Shown one piece after another: positions 1-11,822 of a stretch of DNA of 64,000 nt; positions within the stretch are counted from its first letter, which is position 1; the number at the start of each line of letters is the position of its first letter. The DNA is taken from NCBI GenBank assembly GCA_033980235.1, contig CM067077.1, forward strand, positions 7,682,602-7,746,601, given 5' to 3'. Below the pieces are notes generated by a model. That model did no database searches. It was given only the letters and a program-made list of their open reading frames with translations, and had not been told where the DNA came from. This DNA is from Diadema setosum. Taxonomy: Eukaryota; Echinodermata; Echinoidea; Diadematoida; Diadematidae. The position numbers and the translations under genes were made by a program.

Positions 1-1015
1 CACCTTTCACGCAGTCACTAATCTAAATTACTCACACCTCTACTAAAATTTGACCAGGCATTCTCAAGTAGAAGATGAAAATGTACAATAAAAAAAAAAG
101 GGCCCAAATTTTTTAAGATTCCTTAATTTGGGGAGATTGGGGGCCCCTGGGGCCCCCTGGGTGGGGCATGGTGCCCATTTTGACATATTGAGATCCTGAC
201 CCCCTAGGGATGCTACCTGCCAAGTTTGACGAAAATCCATCATGAGGTTTTCAGGAAGAAGATGAAAATGTACAATGCAGGCCCCCATTTGGACCTCCCC
301 CCCCCCCCCCCCGCCCCCAAGAGGGGAACCCCTGGATCTGCTATGAACAAACTTGAAACTACAGTCATTAATGTACTCACTCATAGTATTATCTTAGTTC
401 TATAACTTCTGATTCTAGAGAAGATTTTTAAAGATTTCTTCATTTTGGGGGGTTTGGGGCCCCCTGGGAGCCTCCTGGGTGGTGCCCATTTTAACAAATT
501 AAGATCCTAACCCCTAGGCTAGGGATGCTACCTGCCAAGTTTGGTGAAAATGGGTCATGGGGTTCTCAAGAAGAAGATGAAAATGTACAATTTAGGCCCC
601 ATTAGGACCGCTCCCCACCCCCCTCCCCTGGGTCCCAAGGGGGGCACCCCTGATTCTGCCATGAACAAACTTGAAACTACAGTCATCAATGTACTAACTC
701 ATAGTTTTAACTTAGCTCTATCACTTCTGGTTCTAGAGAAGAAGATTTTTACAGATTCCTTAATTTTGGGGGGTTTGGGCCCCCCCCCCCCGGGGGCCCC
801 TGGGTGGGGCATGGTGCCCATTTTAACAAATTTGAGTTCCTAACCCCCTAGGGATGCTACCTGCCAAGTTTGATGGAAATCAGTCTTGGGGTTTTCAAGA
901 AGAAGATGAAAATGTAAAAAGTTTACGCACGACGCACGACGCACGACGAACGACGCACGACGCACGACGCATGGCGCACGACGCACGACGGACGCCGGAC
1001 GAAGGGCGATCGCAA
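1..1015 (+). repeat. Tandem array of a ~320-bp unit ending in a 7-bp minisatellite
   Basis: The phrase AGAAGATGAAAATGTA recurs near 70, 258, 571 and 901, spacing the last three by 314-330 bp. Units share GGGTGGGGCATGGTGCCC and GGGATGCTACCTGCCAAG blocks. From about 921 to 1005 the sequence becomes ACGACGC heptamers with drift. The array probably continues beyond the left edge. Confidence 0.85.
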
Positions 1016-1048
1016 TAGCTCACTTGAGCCTTTGGCTCAGGTGAGCTA
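1016..1048. repeat. Hairpin TAGCTCAC...GTGAGCTA closing the array
   Basis: A near-perfect stem-loop follows the heptamers: TAGCTCAC and TGAGCC pair with GGCTCA and GTGAGCTA around a TTT loop with one mismatch. It lies at the edge of the repeat, as terminal hairpins of some rolling-circle transposons do, but no 5' end was found. Confidence 0.6.
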
Positions 1049-1780
1049 ATTAAGGGATACATTGTCCCTGCACTGCGTAAGAATAAAGAAATGTTGTTCT
1101 AAGGAATACGATTTGATTAACAGGTTCTTATCACTGGCTTCCTAACAGAAAATAATAGTGTAACTCCCATATTCGTTCAATTCCACTAAAAAAAAAAAAA
1201 AAATGTTTAATTGTACAAGCTGTTTGTGGGTAGCACAAGTATCCACCTTTCATGGCAGCTGATAACACGACAGGTTTCATGTGATTCATTTAAATGCTCA
1301 AGGGAAACCACACTCAACATACGTTTAACTCATCCCCCACATCTCCCATGGTTAATTAAACTATTAATAGCCACAAAATCATGAGAAGGGTCATGCTAAT
1401 CAATAAAAAGCTTGTGGTGGTGGTGGTGGGGGGGGGGGGGGGGAGAGAAGAGTCATCAATACCAATATTTGTATTTCTTCTTTGTTTGGAGCCAACATTC
1501 ATAACATATAATTTTTATCTCATATCTGCTGAACCTCCCATCTCATCCCAACCCCAAACCCCAACCCCTCCCCCCCCCCCCCAAATAAAAAGAGAAAGAA
1601 ACAGTCAATATTCATACCACTGTAGTGCTTTCCATCACACATACCCACAGTGTCACATTGTACAACACTGAAGAGCTGGGTATGGAAACAGTACTTTGTG
1701 TTGTTTTCTGTTCTTCTTGTTGTTGTTAAAACAAAAATCATCACAACTGCCTGAATTTGTGACCCGTGTCCCCATATGAT
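1049..1780. other. Non-coding stretch with homopolymers
   Basis: It contains poly-A at 1188-1203, (GTG)n running into poly-G at 1413-1444 and poly-C at 1569-1582. No gene or recognisable transposon was seen. Confidence 0.6.
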
Positions 1781-1942
1781 TCATCTCCTGTGGGAGCCAC
1801 AAAAATCCATCTCCGTCTGCCGCTCCCCAGATACCGGGGAGAGAAACGAATCAGAGCTACTGGCCTGGAACTTGAGGCTGCAACGCTGCAGCGCACGCAT
1901 AGCGCAAACACACAGGAAAGCAAAATTTTCAGCGAGTAGACA
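1781..1942 (-). CDS. Weak candidate for a further ClC exon
   Basis: A GC-rich island follows an excellent acceptor-like site, CTTCTTCCCTCACAG. The minus frame that continues phase 0 is open for 53 codons and then stops (TGA at 1781-1783); it includes SSSDSFLSPVSGERQ. There is no resemblance to CBS2 and no good donor before the stop. It could be an alternative terminal exon or non-coding DNA. Confidence 0.2.
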   Translation of the reverse strand, partial: CLLAENFAFLCVCAMRALQRCSLKFQASSSDSFLSPVSGERQTEMDFCGSHRR

Positions 1943-3337
1943 CTGTGAGGGAAGAAGGGAAACTACCTTGCATGTAACACTGTTGTGTGATATTCTCGGC
2001 CACATATCAAACATTCTTCTATTTCAGCGGGGTTTCTTACTGAAAGTTGGGCACAAGACTTCAAAATACCTGAACAGCTGACACTTCAATGAACACTAAC
2101 ATTTCACTGAAAGCCAACATTATAGACAGACATTTGAACAGAATGAGCTACAATGTGCTTTCATACTGCATACATAAAATATATAACCCATAATACCAAG
2201 TTAATGCTGACAATGGGACAAAGTAGGTAACAAATTAAGTATGATAAGTTCAGTGGAGGGGCTGTGGAATGTTTTCTATTTTAAGGTAGGGGGGCTGCGG
2301 GTCAATGGTACCCTTGCTTATACAAAAAGAATCTGAAGAACAAAACCTTCAGAAAGTACTTTGTATGGGTGCTGTGATATTTTTTTCTTGACTTTTCAAG
2401 AAATCTTTTTGTTTTTAATTCTTTTTTTTTCCAAAGATCAAGAAAAAAAGTGGGGACCACCCCCAGCTATAGATTCGCACCCCCTGCAGTACAAGAGTAG
2501 GAGGGGCATGTCGCATTACTGTCTTGAATGACATGTTCAGGAGTTTTGAATTGGCCACATGGTCTGGACTGAGGTCAGAGTTGTTGATACTATTTCTTTC
2601 AAACATTATACTTGCTGCAAAACAACTGCTAAATGACAGTCCTACAGCCTTCTACTAGAGTATGAATGGAGACTTTTAACAGACCTGGGGTTACAATGCG
2701 TACATATTGTACAGTCACAAGCGTGTATTGTATCTATAAGAGCTGTTGTGTCAATCCATTGCGGCTATGCCTGGGATGACAAGCCTCAACAGAAGTTCTT
2801 AAGGTTGTCTTCAGAACAACTGCAATGAGAGAATGCACACTGATCGCAGGTAAGAGTGAAGACGGGCCAATCAAGGCCGTCACTCCATAAAAACAAGCCA
2901 TGATTGAATAGAAGAAATTTTATATCCAGTGAAGTACACATCCTAAGAATTGATTTTGCTCTATATCAATTTCAAGACAAGCAAATTAATTATATTTCGC
3001 TATCAACATATAAGTTGTAGGAACAACTGCAACAGAAATAAAGATAATTACAAATGTACACCATACACTGGTAATTCTTTTCTTACAAATGTGACAATTA
3101 TGATGGTAATGTTAGTCTTTTTTTTTAAAGGATTATGAAATAACATCTTGCCTTTTTTAGAAAGATTGGTTACAACAAATATATTCAAACATTTAAATCA
3201 CACTGACAGACCTTACAACAATGTCAGTAATCCAAAATCTCAACACAAACACAATCATGACTATTCCTTCACTTCCCCTTGAAAATATTGACTGTGACAA
3301 AATAAATAAATAAATAAATATATATATATATATATAT

Positions 3338-3649
3338 GGGCCGTGACGGGAGAAAAGGGCCCTTAGGGCATTAAATACCGAAAATGAGGTTTTACCTCCA
3401 CATTGTAGAAGAAACTATGACGCATTTAGATATGCAAACCTTTTTCTGAAATTCCAATCCTAAATAATCCCATTACGACATTAAAAAAGCATATTTTGCC
3501 CAAATCCCGTCACTTTTTGATACGTCTATGCGTGTGCCCGTAGTTATAGCCAGTTGATCTTTTTTGCGCGTATTGCTTTGTCAAACTTCCGCGCGGTTTT
3601 CTGGCGTTTGCGCGCAGCGGTGCTAAGGGCCCTTTTCTCGCGTCATGGC

Positions 3650-3651
<2 letters not shown>
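3338..3651. mobile_element. 314-bp MITE inserted in a TA microsatellite
   Basis: Terminal inverted repeats of about 35 bp begin GGGCCGTGACGGGAGAAAAG on the left and, reverse-complemented, GGGCCATGACGCGAGAAAAG on the right. Both flanks are (TA)n, as expected for insertion at TA dinucleotides. No transposase coding is present. Confidence 0.8.
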
Positions 3652-3705
<54 letters not shown>

Positions 3706-4202
3706 TGTTTACCTTGTGCCTGTAAAATCAAAGCATAGCCATATTCCAGCTTAATGCACACATTTCAATTAACTTGTATACCTAGCTGGAACAAACTTAT
3801 GATTAATGAATAAAAATTTGTCTTAGAATTAGGTGGAACTTACAAAATATTACTGATTCACTTGCAATTGGCATTGCAGTGAAGGCTGCATGGCATTATT
3901 GTATCACAAAAGGTGAGATCAACAAAACAGGAAATAATAACTTGAGACACCTCATCATTACAAGTAATGTAGAATTTCATGCAATCCACAGTTCATGAAG
4001 AGCCAATAAATATTGTGTTAAGAGAGGTTGTTTATTTCTATGCCTTTAAGCCCATTCGGGGAAACTGAATTTTATTGTAGGGATGGGCACAATAGATGGC
4101 GCTACAAATCTATTCAGTATACTACACGTATGTTTAATTGTGAGTCATGTATTTATATCCTGTGGTTACCAGTGTCCAACTGCAATAACAGCAACAAAAA
4201 TC

Positions 4203-4218
4203 ATAATAAATAAATGAA

Positions 4219-4273
<55 letters not shown>

Positions 4274-4306
4274 ATATATAAATAAATAAATAAATAAATA
4301 AATACA

Positions 4307-4337
<31 letters not shown>

Positions 4338-4377
4338 ATACATAAATAAATAAACATATAAATATATAAATAAATAA
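4203..4377. repeat. (TAAA)n microsatellite, about 175 bp
   Basis: Nearly pure AAAT tetranucleotide with rare interruptions. The long open frames here are artefacts of the repeat. Confidence 0.95.
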
Positions 4378-4893
4378 AGAGACTTAAACGTATTAAATCT
4401 CCATTAGTACATAGAGCCAAGCATATGAACAAAAATAAGAAAGGCAACACAAAAATGACCTTCTGAAGGCAAAGCATCAGTAGCCAACAACTATCAAAGC
4501 AACAAGTGAATCAAGAAATGAAAAAAAAGCCAAAATATCTACATTGTATAATGAACAAATTTCAACACACACTGTCACAATTTTAAAAAGCAAGAGCAAT
4601 TCATTTGCTACAATGTTGTATGTATCAGTTAGTTATGTTCTAACAACATTAACAACCATACATCCTCTTCACAACATGTAACTGTGTAACACTCATTTAG
4701 TATCAATGTGAAATACATAATAAGAGAATTGAGCATTTCACATGTTTTTGCTAGAACTTTTCTATGCATGAATGATGAAGTTAGATAAAATCAGATTAGG
4801 GTAAGTGGGTTTGCTTGCTTTTTTTAATGGCAAAAGCATTAGTTGCAGAAATGCTACAACAAGCCTTTCCAAAGCGTCTGCAGAGCAACTTAC

Positions 4894-4986
4894 CAATCTG
4901 ATATTTTTGCCGTAAACAGAAGGGCGTTTACCGGCAGCATTGATGGTGGTGGTTGGGGAGCTATTGCGGCGAGCTAGAGAATTCTC
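4894..4986 (-). CDS. CLCN2: ClC exon 19: CBS1-CBS2 linker, copy B of a duplicated exon
   Basis: A C/T-rich tract and acceptor CTGCTTGTAG|GAGAAT with donor AGATTG|GTAAGT bound 93 bp (31 codons, phase 0-0). The translation has [10 protein letters not shown], then KRPSVYGK, aligning with exon 18 at N-x-S-P-T-T-T and K-R-x-S-x-(F/Y)-G-K. Ser/Thr-Pro and KRPS suggest phosphorylation sites, as is usual in this cytosolic linker; that is inference. Confidence 0.7.
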
Positions 4987-7900
4987 CTACAAGCAGGGAA
5001 GGGGGAAGGGGGAAGGGGGTGGGGGCGGCGTTGAAAGACAAGCCTATGGCTACAACATCAACTCCAACCATAACTGCCACAGGAAGCATTCTTTGAAGAT
5101 TCCAAAATGACTACTTCTACAGCAGCCACTTTATACACAGTGGAAAAGTAATTTGTGACCCGCTAAAACAAAAGGATCCGAAAGGTGGGGAGGTTGATTT
5201 TTTGAAAATGACATGACATTATTCCCTTACTCTTCCGCTTTAATTTCATATAATAACTCATAAAAGTACTCGGTTGCGGAGATATCAATGACTTTATGAG
5301 AGCATGTTGAGTGGTCTAGGAAATCAGTATTTTGTGAAAACCACCTTCAAAGTTTTCTTTCCAATGCATTCGTGATAAAAGACCAAACATTAGACAATGA
5401 AATAATGTCAAAACAGAAATTCAATGGTTTTGACCGATTTTGATAACCTGACTTAAAACTCGATTTTCTCGGCTCAGCCGTCAGCGACATTTGGATCCTT
5501 TTGTTGTGGCGGGTCACATTTAAAGACCCAGTAGCGTGGGAAGAGAAGGGTGGCCTGACTAGATCCATCTTCATTTGCTGCCCACTGGAATTACATTTGA
5601 AAACCATGACTAGCGTAAACCTGCCAGAATACAACTGCCCATCAGTGAATATGAGCATCAAAGCTCATCCATAATGTTCAACTCCAGTCAAGATTCTGGG
5701 GCTGTGTGTGAACTTACAAATAGATGAGAGATAAAGCTGTAGGTAATTCGTAACAGATATTCTTGAATATATTTGAATTAGGCCAGCCTTATCAATGCAC
5801 AAATCCCAACGCTACTGGGTCTTTACAGTGTATCATTTACAAAATGTTTTGCGAGATTATCCCGTCAGGTGATCTGAGTTTTCACCCATGGTATGTCTGC
5901 AAGAGCAGCAACGAGAGAGGAGAAATATACACTGTACAAGACATTAGATCTTCTGCAGAGAAATAAAATATTTGTTTTTAAGGGCCATCTCAAATCAGTG
6001 CATACCTAGGTACACGTAGTTCTTTGCATCAGGAATGAGATGTGACTTCCTTACCATCTGAGGTACGTGATAGTGATCATTCTCACATAACGTCTCAAAA
6101 GAAGTTCTTGCAGTGAACGTTTCTCATAAAACCAGACTACAATGTACTGTGATCATTTCCATCAAGAGTGATTATACTTTTAACAGCGCGTTTTAATATG
6201 AACATGAGAAACAAACCAAGAAGGATGCACTCAGGGAAATTATAAAAAGATGTAGAAGTTTGGTTATGATTAGGTGCATTTACTTTGACAGTGAAATACC
6301 ATGGTATTTTGCACTGTATTTTTGTAATTTGATACCACAGTAATTCTAATATGAATGCTCATATTGTGTCTGGTTTCAAAACAAACCTTTTGGCTCACAC
6401 AATGTGTATAAAGATTTCAACACAGAAAAGTCATGATTTGGTATTGATCACTACTGAGACAAGAAAAATGAAATTGGTGCACACGTTTGGACACATGAAT
6501 CATCACTTCAAAATGATGAAAATTTCTACCATGCTTCTCTACTTCTTGATGCAACAGATATTAGTGTTGGTGCTATGAAACGTAAAGAATGTTACAGCTT
6601 GCTATGTGAGCAGTATGAGGTACTGAAAAAACACACTCAGATATTCCAAGGGTTTGGAAATCTAATTAACTCTAATCTATCATTCATGACATCTATAATT
6701 AGAATGAAAATCGCTCGAAAGTATGCTGATGATAATGATGATTTACGTGTCTCTGTGATAAATGCCCTGGACACACACTGCACAATGTGATTCATAAAAG
6801 ATGTGCACGCAAAGAACATGAAAGTTGACATGCAGCAGCAATCTACTGTATGGGAAAGTTTCCTTTAACATTGTGGATTCAGTAAATGTAGAATATTTTA
6901 ATGAATATACAGTGAGAATATGAGGACAATTAGACAATCCAATCAGAAATGATTGTTTTTTCTTAGTTTATTTCATGTTTTGCACTCTCTAAGTGAGAAT
7001 TCTATTATCTGTGATGTTTCAAAGTAGTAAATTGATATCCAGAATATCCTTGAATATTTTTTAAAAATATTAATTTTTAAAAATTATACCATTTGCTTGG
7101 TATTTAATTGAATTATGTTAAAAGATAGTATCATACTACTGTAAAAGTGTATATTTTTGCGCAAGTAATATTTTGCACTTGGCCCGGTAAGATGAGTTTC
7201 GCATGCTTTTCCATGGAATCAAGGTATCAACTACTGGAACACATGGCAAGCAAAAATATTTGCGTGTTTTTATTTTTGCGCTAGTCTCTGGTTGCACGAA
7301 ATGCGCGAAAAAAAATTTCAAAACTGTGAACATTTCCAGTTTTACAGTACTCTGGGCTTTCTGGATGAGCCAGATCACTTGCTCTTCTAATATGCAAGCA
7401 AAATTCAATGCTTCCAACTGGACTGCTAGATTTCCCTCAAACTTTCACTCAGTGTTTCATTAACCTCTCTGCATTTACAGAATCCATGTGTTTGGGACAA
7501 CTTCCCCCATAGAAAAGACTTCCATGCTTATTTCTCAATCCAACAAAGTAAATATTCATTTGAAGCATGGACTAAAGATGAACTAGATTCTAAAGAAAAA
7601 AAAAAGTGGAAAAATGTGTATTATGAATGGGACCTTTTACTGATTATGTCAGCAGTGAAATAAGCAATAGAATTACAATGTATTTAAAGTCAACTCCCAT
7701 TTTGTAGCTTGCACTCTGTTAATAACTTGAATTGTAGTCTCTTAATTGTGTACATAAATCAAACACATAGCTCTATCAGCAACTGGAAGAAAATGAGGGA
7801 AGAGTACAGCTTAGATCATTAGTCTCTTCAGAGGTACATGTATCCTTTCCATAAGCCGGAAAACTTTCTGTACTCTGGTTTTTCTTTGATTAGTCCCTTT

Positions 7901-10900
7901 TGTTGCTTTTTTCATAATTATTTTCTCTTTTTTCATGCGGGGATGAGATTAATAGTAAGGATGAGCAGCTGGAAAACTTTCTGTACTTCTGCTTTTTTTT
8001 GTTTTCATCTTTTGTTGCTGTTTTTTTCACTCATTTTTCTTTTTCACACAGGAACGAGATGAATAGTAAGGGTGAGCAGATGGAAATTTTTCTGTATTCC
8101 TGGTTTTATTTTGATTAATCCTTTTGTTGCCTTTTTTGCACTCATTTTTCTTTCTTCATGCACGGATGAGATGAATAGTTAGGTGAGCAGTGAGAGGGGA
8201 AAAAATAATACTTGTAAATCAGGAGGGTCCACACTCACCGACTTGAGCTGCTTGCCAAACAATGAGGCACGCTTAAAGTCTAGGGTCGTCGTGGGGGAGT
8301 TATTGGACGGCCCGCTAAAGTTATCCTACGAGGGAAAGAAAGATGGACAGGCACAAGATCCCGCACGAAGGCGAGGGAAGTGAAACATCGTGCGAAGGAA
8401 GGAGAACCGGTGTGCGGTGAGAAGGCGTGTTCGCCTTCTTCGTCTGTCGGCTCAAGAGTGCTGGTGATGCATGCCACGTATATGCAAGCAAGATGCACTG
8501 GGCTAACCAAACCACCAAACAGCATGCCAACATACACTATTCTACTTGAACATGTTCAAATAATACTGACCAAACACTGAGACAGTTTTCACAAGCAGTA
8601 AACGTCACCATTAGCATCGATATCACTACTAGCCTAGTGCCAAACTGCACGCACATTTTGGAGCACAAACAGAATGGATATCTATAAACGTGTATCATGT
8701 ATACTGCACTACTTGCAATATAGAAAATTTCAATGTTTTCATGAGCAGCTTGCTACAATGAATGACTTTTTAATTTAACTCGGACAAAGTGTACCATTTC
8801 GGAGAGCATTACCAATAACTCTCACTTTGTGCTCAAAGCACATCCTCAAGGCACTCTAGTCTCAATAGTTCACTCCCTCAAATACTGCAGAGAAGAATGT
8901 GATGATTAAAACTAATGTATCTAATATGGTAATAATGCTGTACAGAATAAACAAAGGGAAAGCTATCACTAGCAAATTTAAAAAGAAGGAAAAAAGCATT
9001 GAATGAACTGGAACAATTTAACAAAAGCTGAAGTAAATAAACCCCCCCCAAAAAAAAGGTTTTTAAAAATGAATGGTTTTGACAACTACTACAGTCTACA
9101 AACACTTCAAACACAAGCCCAGAGATTGTGATGCAACCTTATTTCTACCTCTCTCATTTTTTTTTTTTTTTTGTATGTATAAATTGTCATTCATCCTATT
9201 AAGAGTCAGCACTAGCATGTTTTTGATACATCCTAGTTTCAGAACAGTTATACTTATTCTCTAGGTGCCAAGTAGTTCAACAGAAGAGAACGACTGCAGT
9301 AGAGACTACCAGTCATATAAATACCACCACTCATGCCAACTGCTCCCTAAACCCTCCCTCCCCCCCCCCCCCCTCAAAAAAAAAAAAGGGGGGAGGCTTA
9401 ATATTATCATGTGTGGAGGAGGAACAGAAGAAGGGACTTTTGGTTAAATTATTTCTCTCAAAGTACCAAGTGCTGTGGTAGTACACACACTGCATACACT
9501 GCAGATTAGGAAAATCTTGTGCTGTTCAAACTCTTCCCACTGGTGCATATGGAAGGGCACTCTCAACACACTGCACAGCAAGTTACGGGTGCTTGTGTGT
9601 CTTAGGGGGTATCCAGAACTGCAATATTCTCAACTGGTGTGAACGCAGTTTTTACCTTTTTCGAACTTGTGGAAAGTGTGCGCAAAAATCTCTGCGAAAG
9701 GACACCAATGTCAATTTCTATCATTCATTCAAAAAAATTAAGTTCAGGCAGGAGGTTGCTAAACCCTATCATACGGGCATTTGAGAGCAAAATCTTTTCT
9801 TTTATACATCTAAAAAATCATTCACAGTAGAACAGAAGCCAGGTAAGAAAAGACACATCCCCGAGAAAATGTCTTTAGCACTTATACTCTTGATCCATTC
9901 CATCACTTGATCTTTAACATCAAGATCAAAATGGAAAAATATGTTTTTGATATGAATGAGTTGTTCTGGGATCATATGTGAAGAGTTTGAATGCAAAAGA
10001 GGTTAAGTACCATTGTCAGATAGAGCTAAATAAAACCTTTCCAGTGAAACATCACTTGTTACATAGCAAGGAATGTTCTTGAAGTTATGGTGAAAAATAT
10101 CCCACATTTTCTCATTTTTTTCTTCTTCTTCTTCTTTTTTTGACAGCTTTAATCACAAATATCTCAAATTAAAAAGAATGGAATAAACTCCTTTTGTAAT
10201 CAAACTCTTCATATTTTGTAAGGCAGCTAAGAAAGAATTAAGTTCATATAAGCCAGCAACTGTAGGACCAATCAGTATTTGGTCCCCTGCAAGAAATAGA
10301 CAATGGCTATAAAGTGCCATGCTGAGGGTAACTACTACTGCTGTCAGTGGACAGACCAGAGACCTCAAGTTTAAGAGTCCATAGTCCCAGCCACTCAGAA
10401 TCGATCCTTGCTAATTCTTTTTGAGTTAAAGGAAATGTACTTGTTCCATTGCAAGTAACAAATGAAATTGAACACTCATTCCAGAGAGACTCAAAGCAAA
10501 CCTTTTTGAACCACAATAAAAAAACAAAAATCCAATAGGATAACAGAAGCCAACATCTGCATTTCACATACTAAACCTTTTTAAAAACAATTATAAAACA
10601 TCTTCCTCGCTCACTCACAATATTCATATCAAATATATTCATCTCTAATCTCTATAAAATATATTCAGCTCTAACTTTGTTGTGCAACATTACTAGTATT
10701 TTGTATTTATTGATACAAATTAAGATACAACTTTTTTTCCCAAACATCTTTAAAATTAACGAAAACTCACTTATTTACCCTTCATCAAGAACATACAGTA
10801 AAACCTGATTCTTGTTCATATACTCTCATTGGAATCAGACATCAAATATATGCCTGCAACATATTCAAGTCAAAAAGAAGAATTGTTCATCCTGAAATAT

Positions 10901-11787
10901 GTGATGTTATCACATTGCATTAGTTCAATAGACTGTAATGCCGCTGAATCCCAGTAACTGTATTCGTCCACTTTACAAGTACTCTAACATGTGCTCCACT
11001 GCCAATTGTATAACAGCGCCTTTAAGATATTCAAACAGGACAAAGATATTCTCAGGACACTCACCTCAAATCCTTTGGACACATCTGGTTTGTCTGCAAG
11101 GGAGATATCGAACAAAGCAAACTTAACAGGCTCATTTGATCTCTGATCTTAAACTGAATTCAAACCATTATCTAACAAGAATAACACTTTTACCATACAC
11201 TCCAGGTTACAATAATATGCAGGGTTTGCTCAACTGTCAAAGTGGAAATTCTCGCAAATATCATGCCAACAGTAAAACCAGTGCAAAAATAAAAGTGGGC
11301 AAATGTTTTGCTTGCTATATGAAATCTCATTTTTTATCTCTGACTACATAAACTTATACGACATTAAAAAAATGTCTGCTTTTATCAGTTTTCCAGCTAC
11401 TCTCTTGGTAACTGCAATCAATTCATGATGTACCGTAATTGTATTCAAAGGGTTGCAGGTGAAACAGGTCCTGAGTAAAGTAAACCCCACAGATTTCAGT
11501 TTCCCGAAGAGGCATTTCAGATGACACAACTACCAGCAATAATTGACAATAATCCTCTGCGCATTACTCACCTTCATTTACTGGAGAGAGACTAATGCTG
11601 ACTGCTCTTTCATTGGAAGAAGGCTACCAACAACAAAGATGAAATCATAGAAAAAGATTTGAATGGATGATCAACACAAGCCTGGACTTATATTCAGAAA
11701 TGCATGGTGGTCATTATACACACAGAATTACACCCCCCCCAAAAAAAAAAAAATAAATAAAATAAAGTAAAAAAATAAATAAATGAA

Positions 11788-11822
<35 letters not shown>

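Noticed and set aside
1..4893. CBS domain 2 and the C-terminus of the channel
   Set aside because: I looked for the conserved LHKTHxxFSLLG-type segment on the minus strand and saw nothing similar; it probably lies outside the window.
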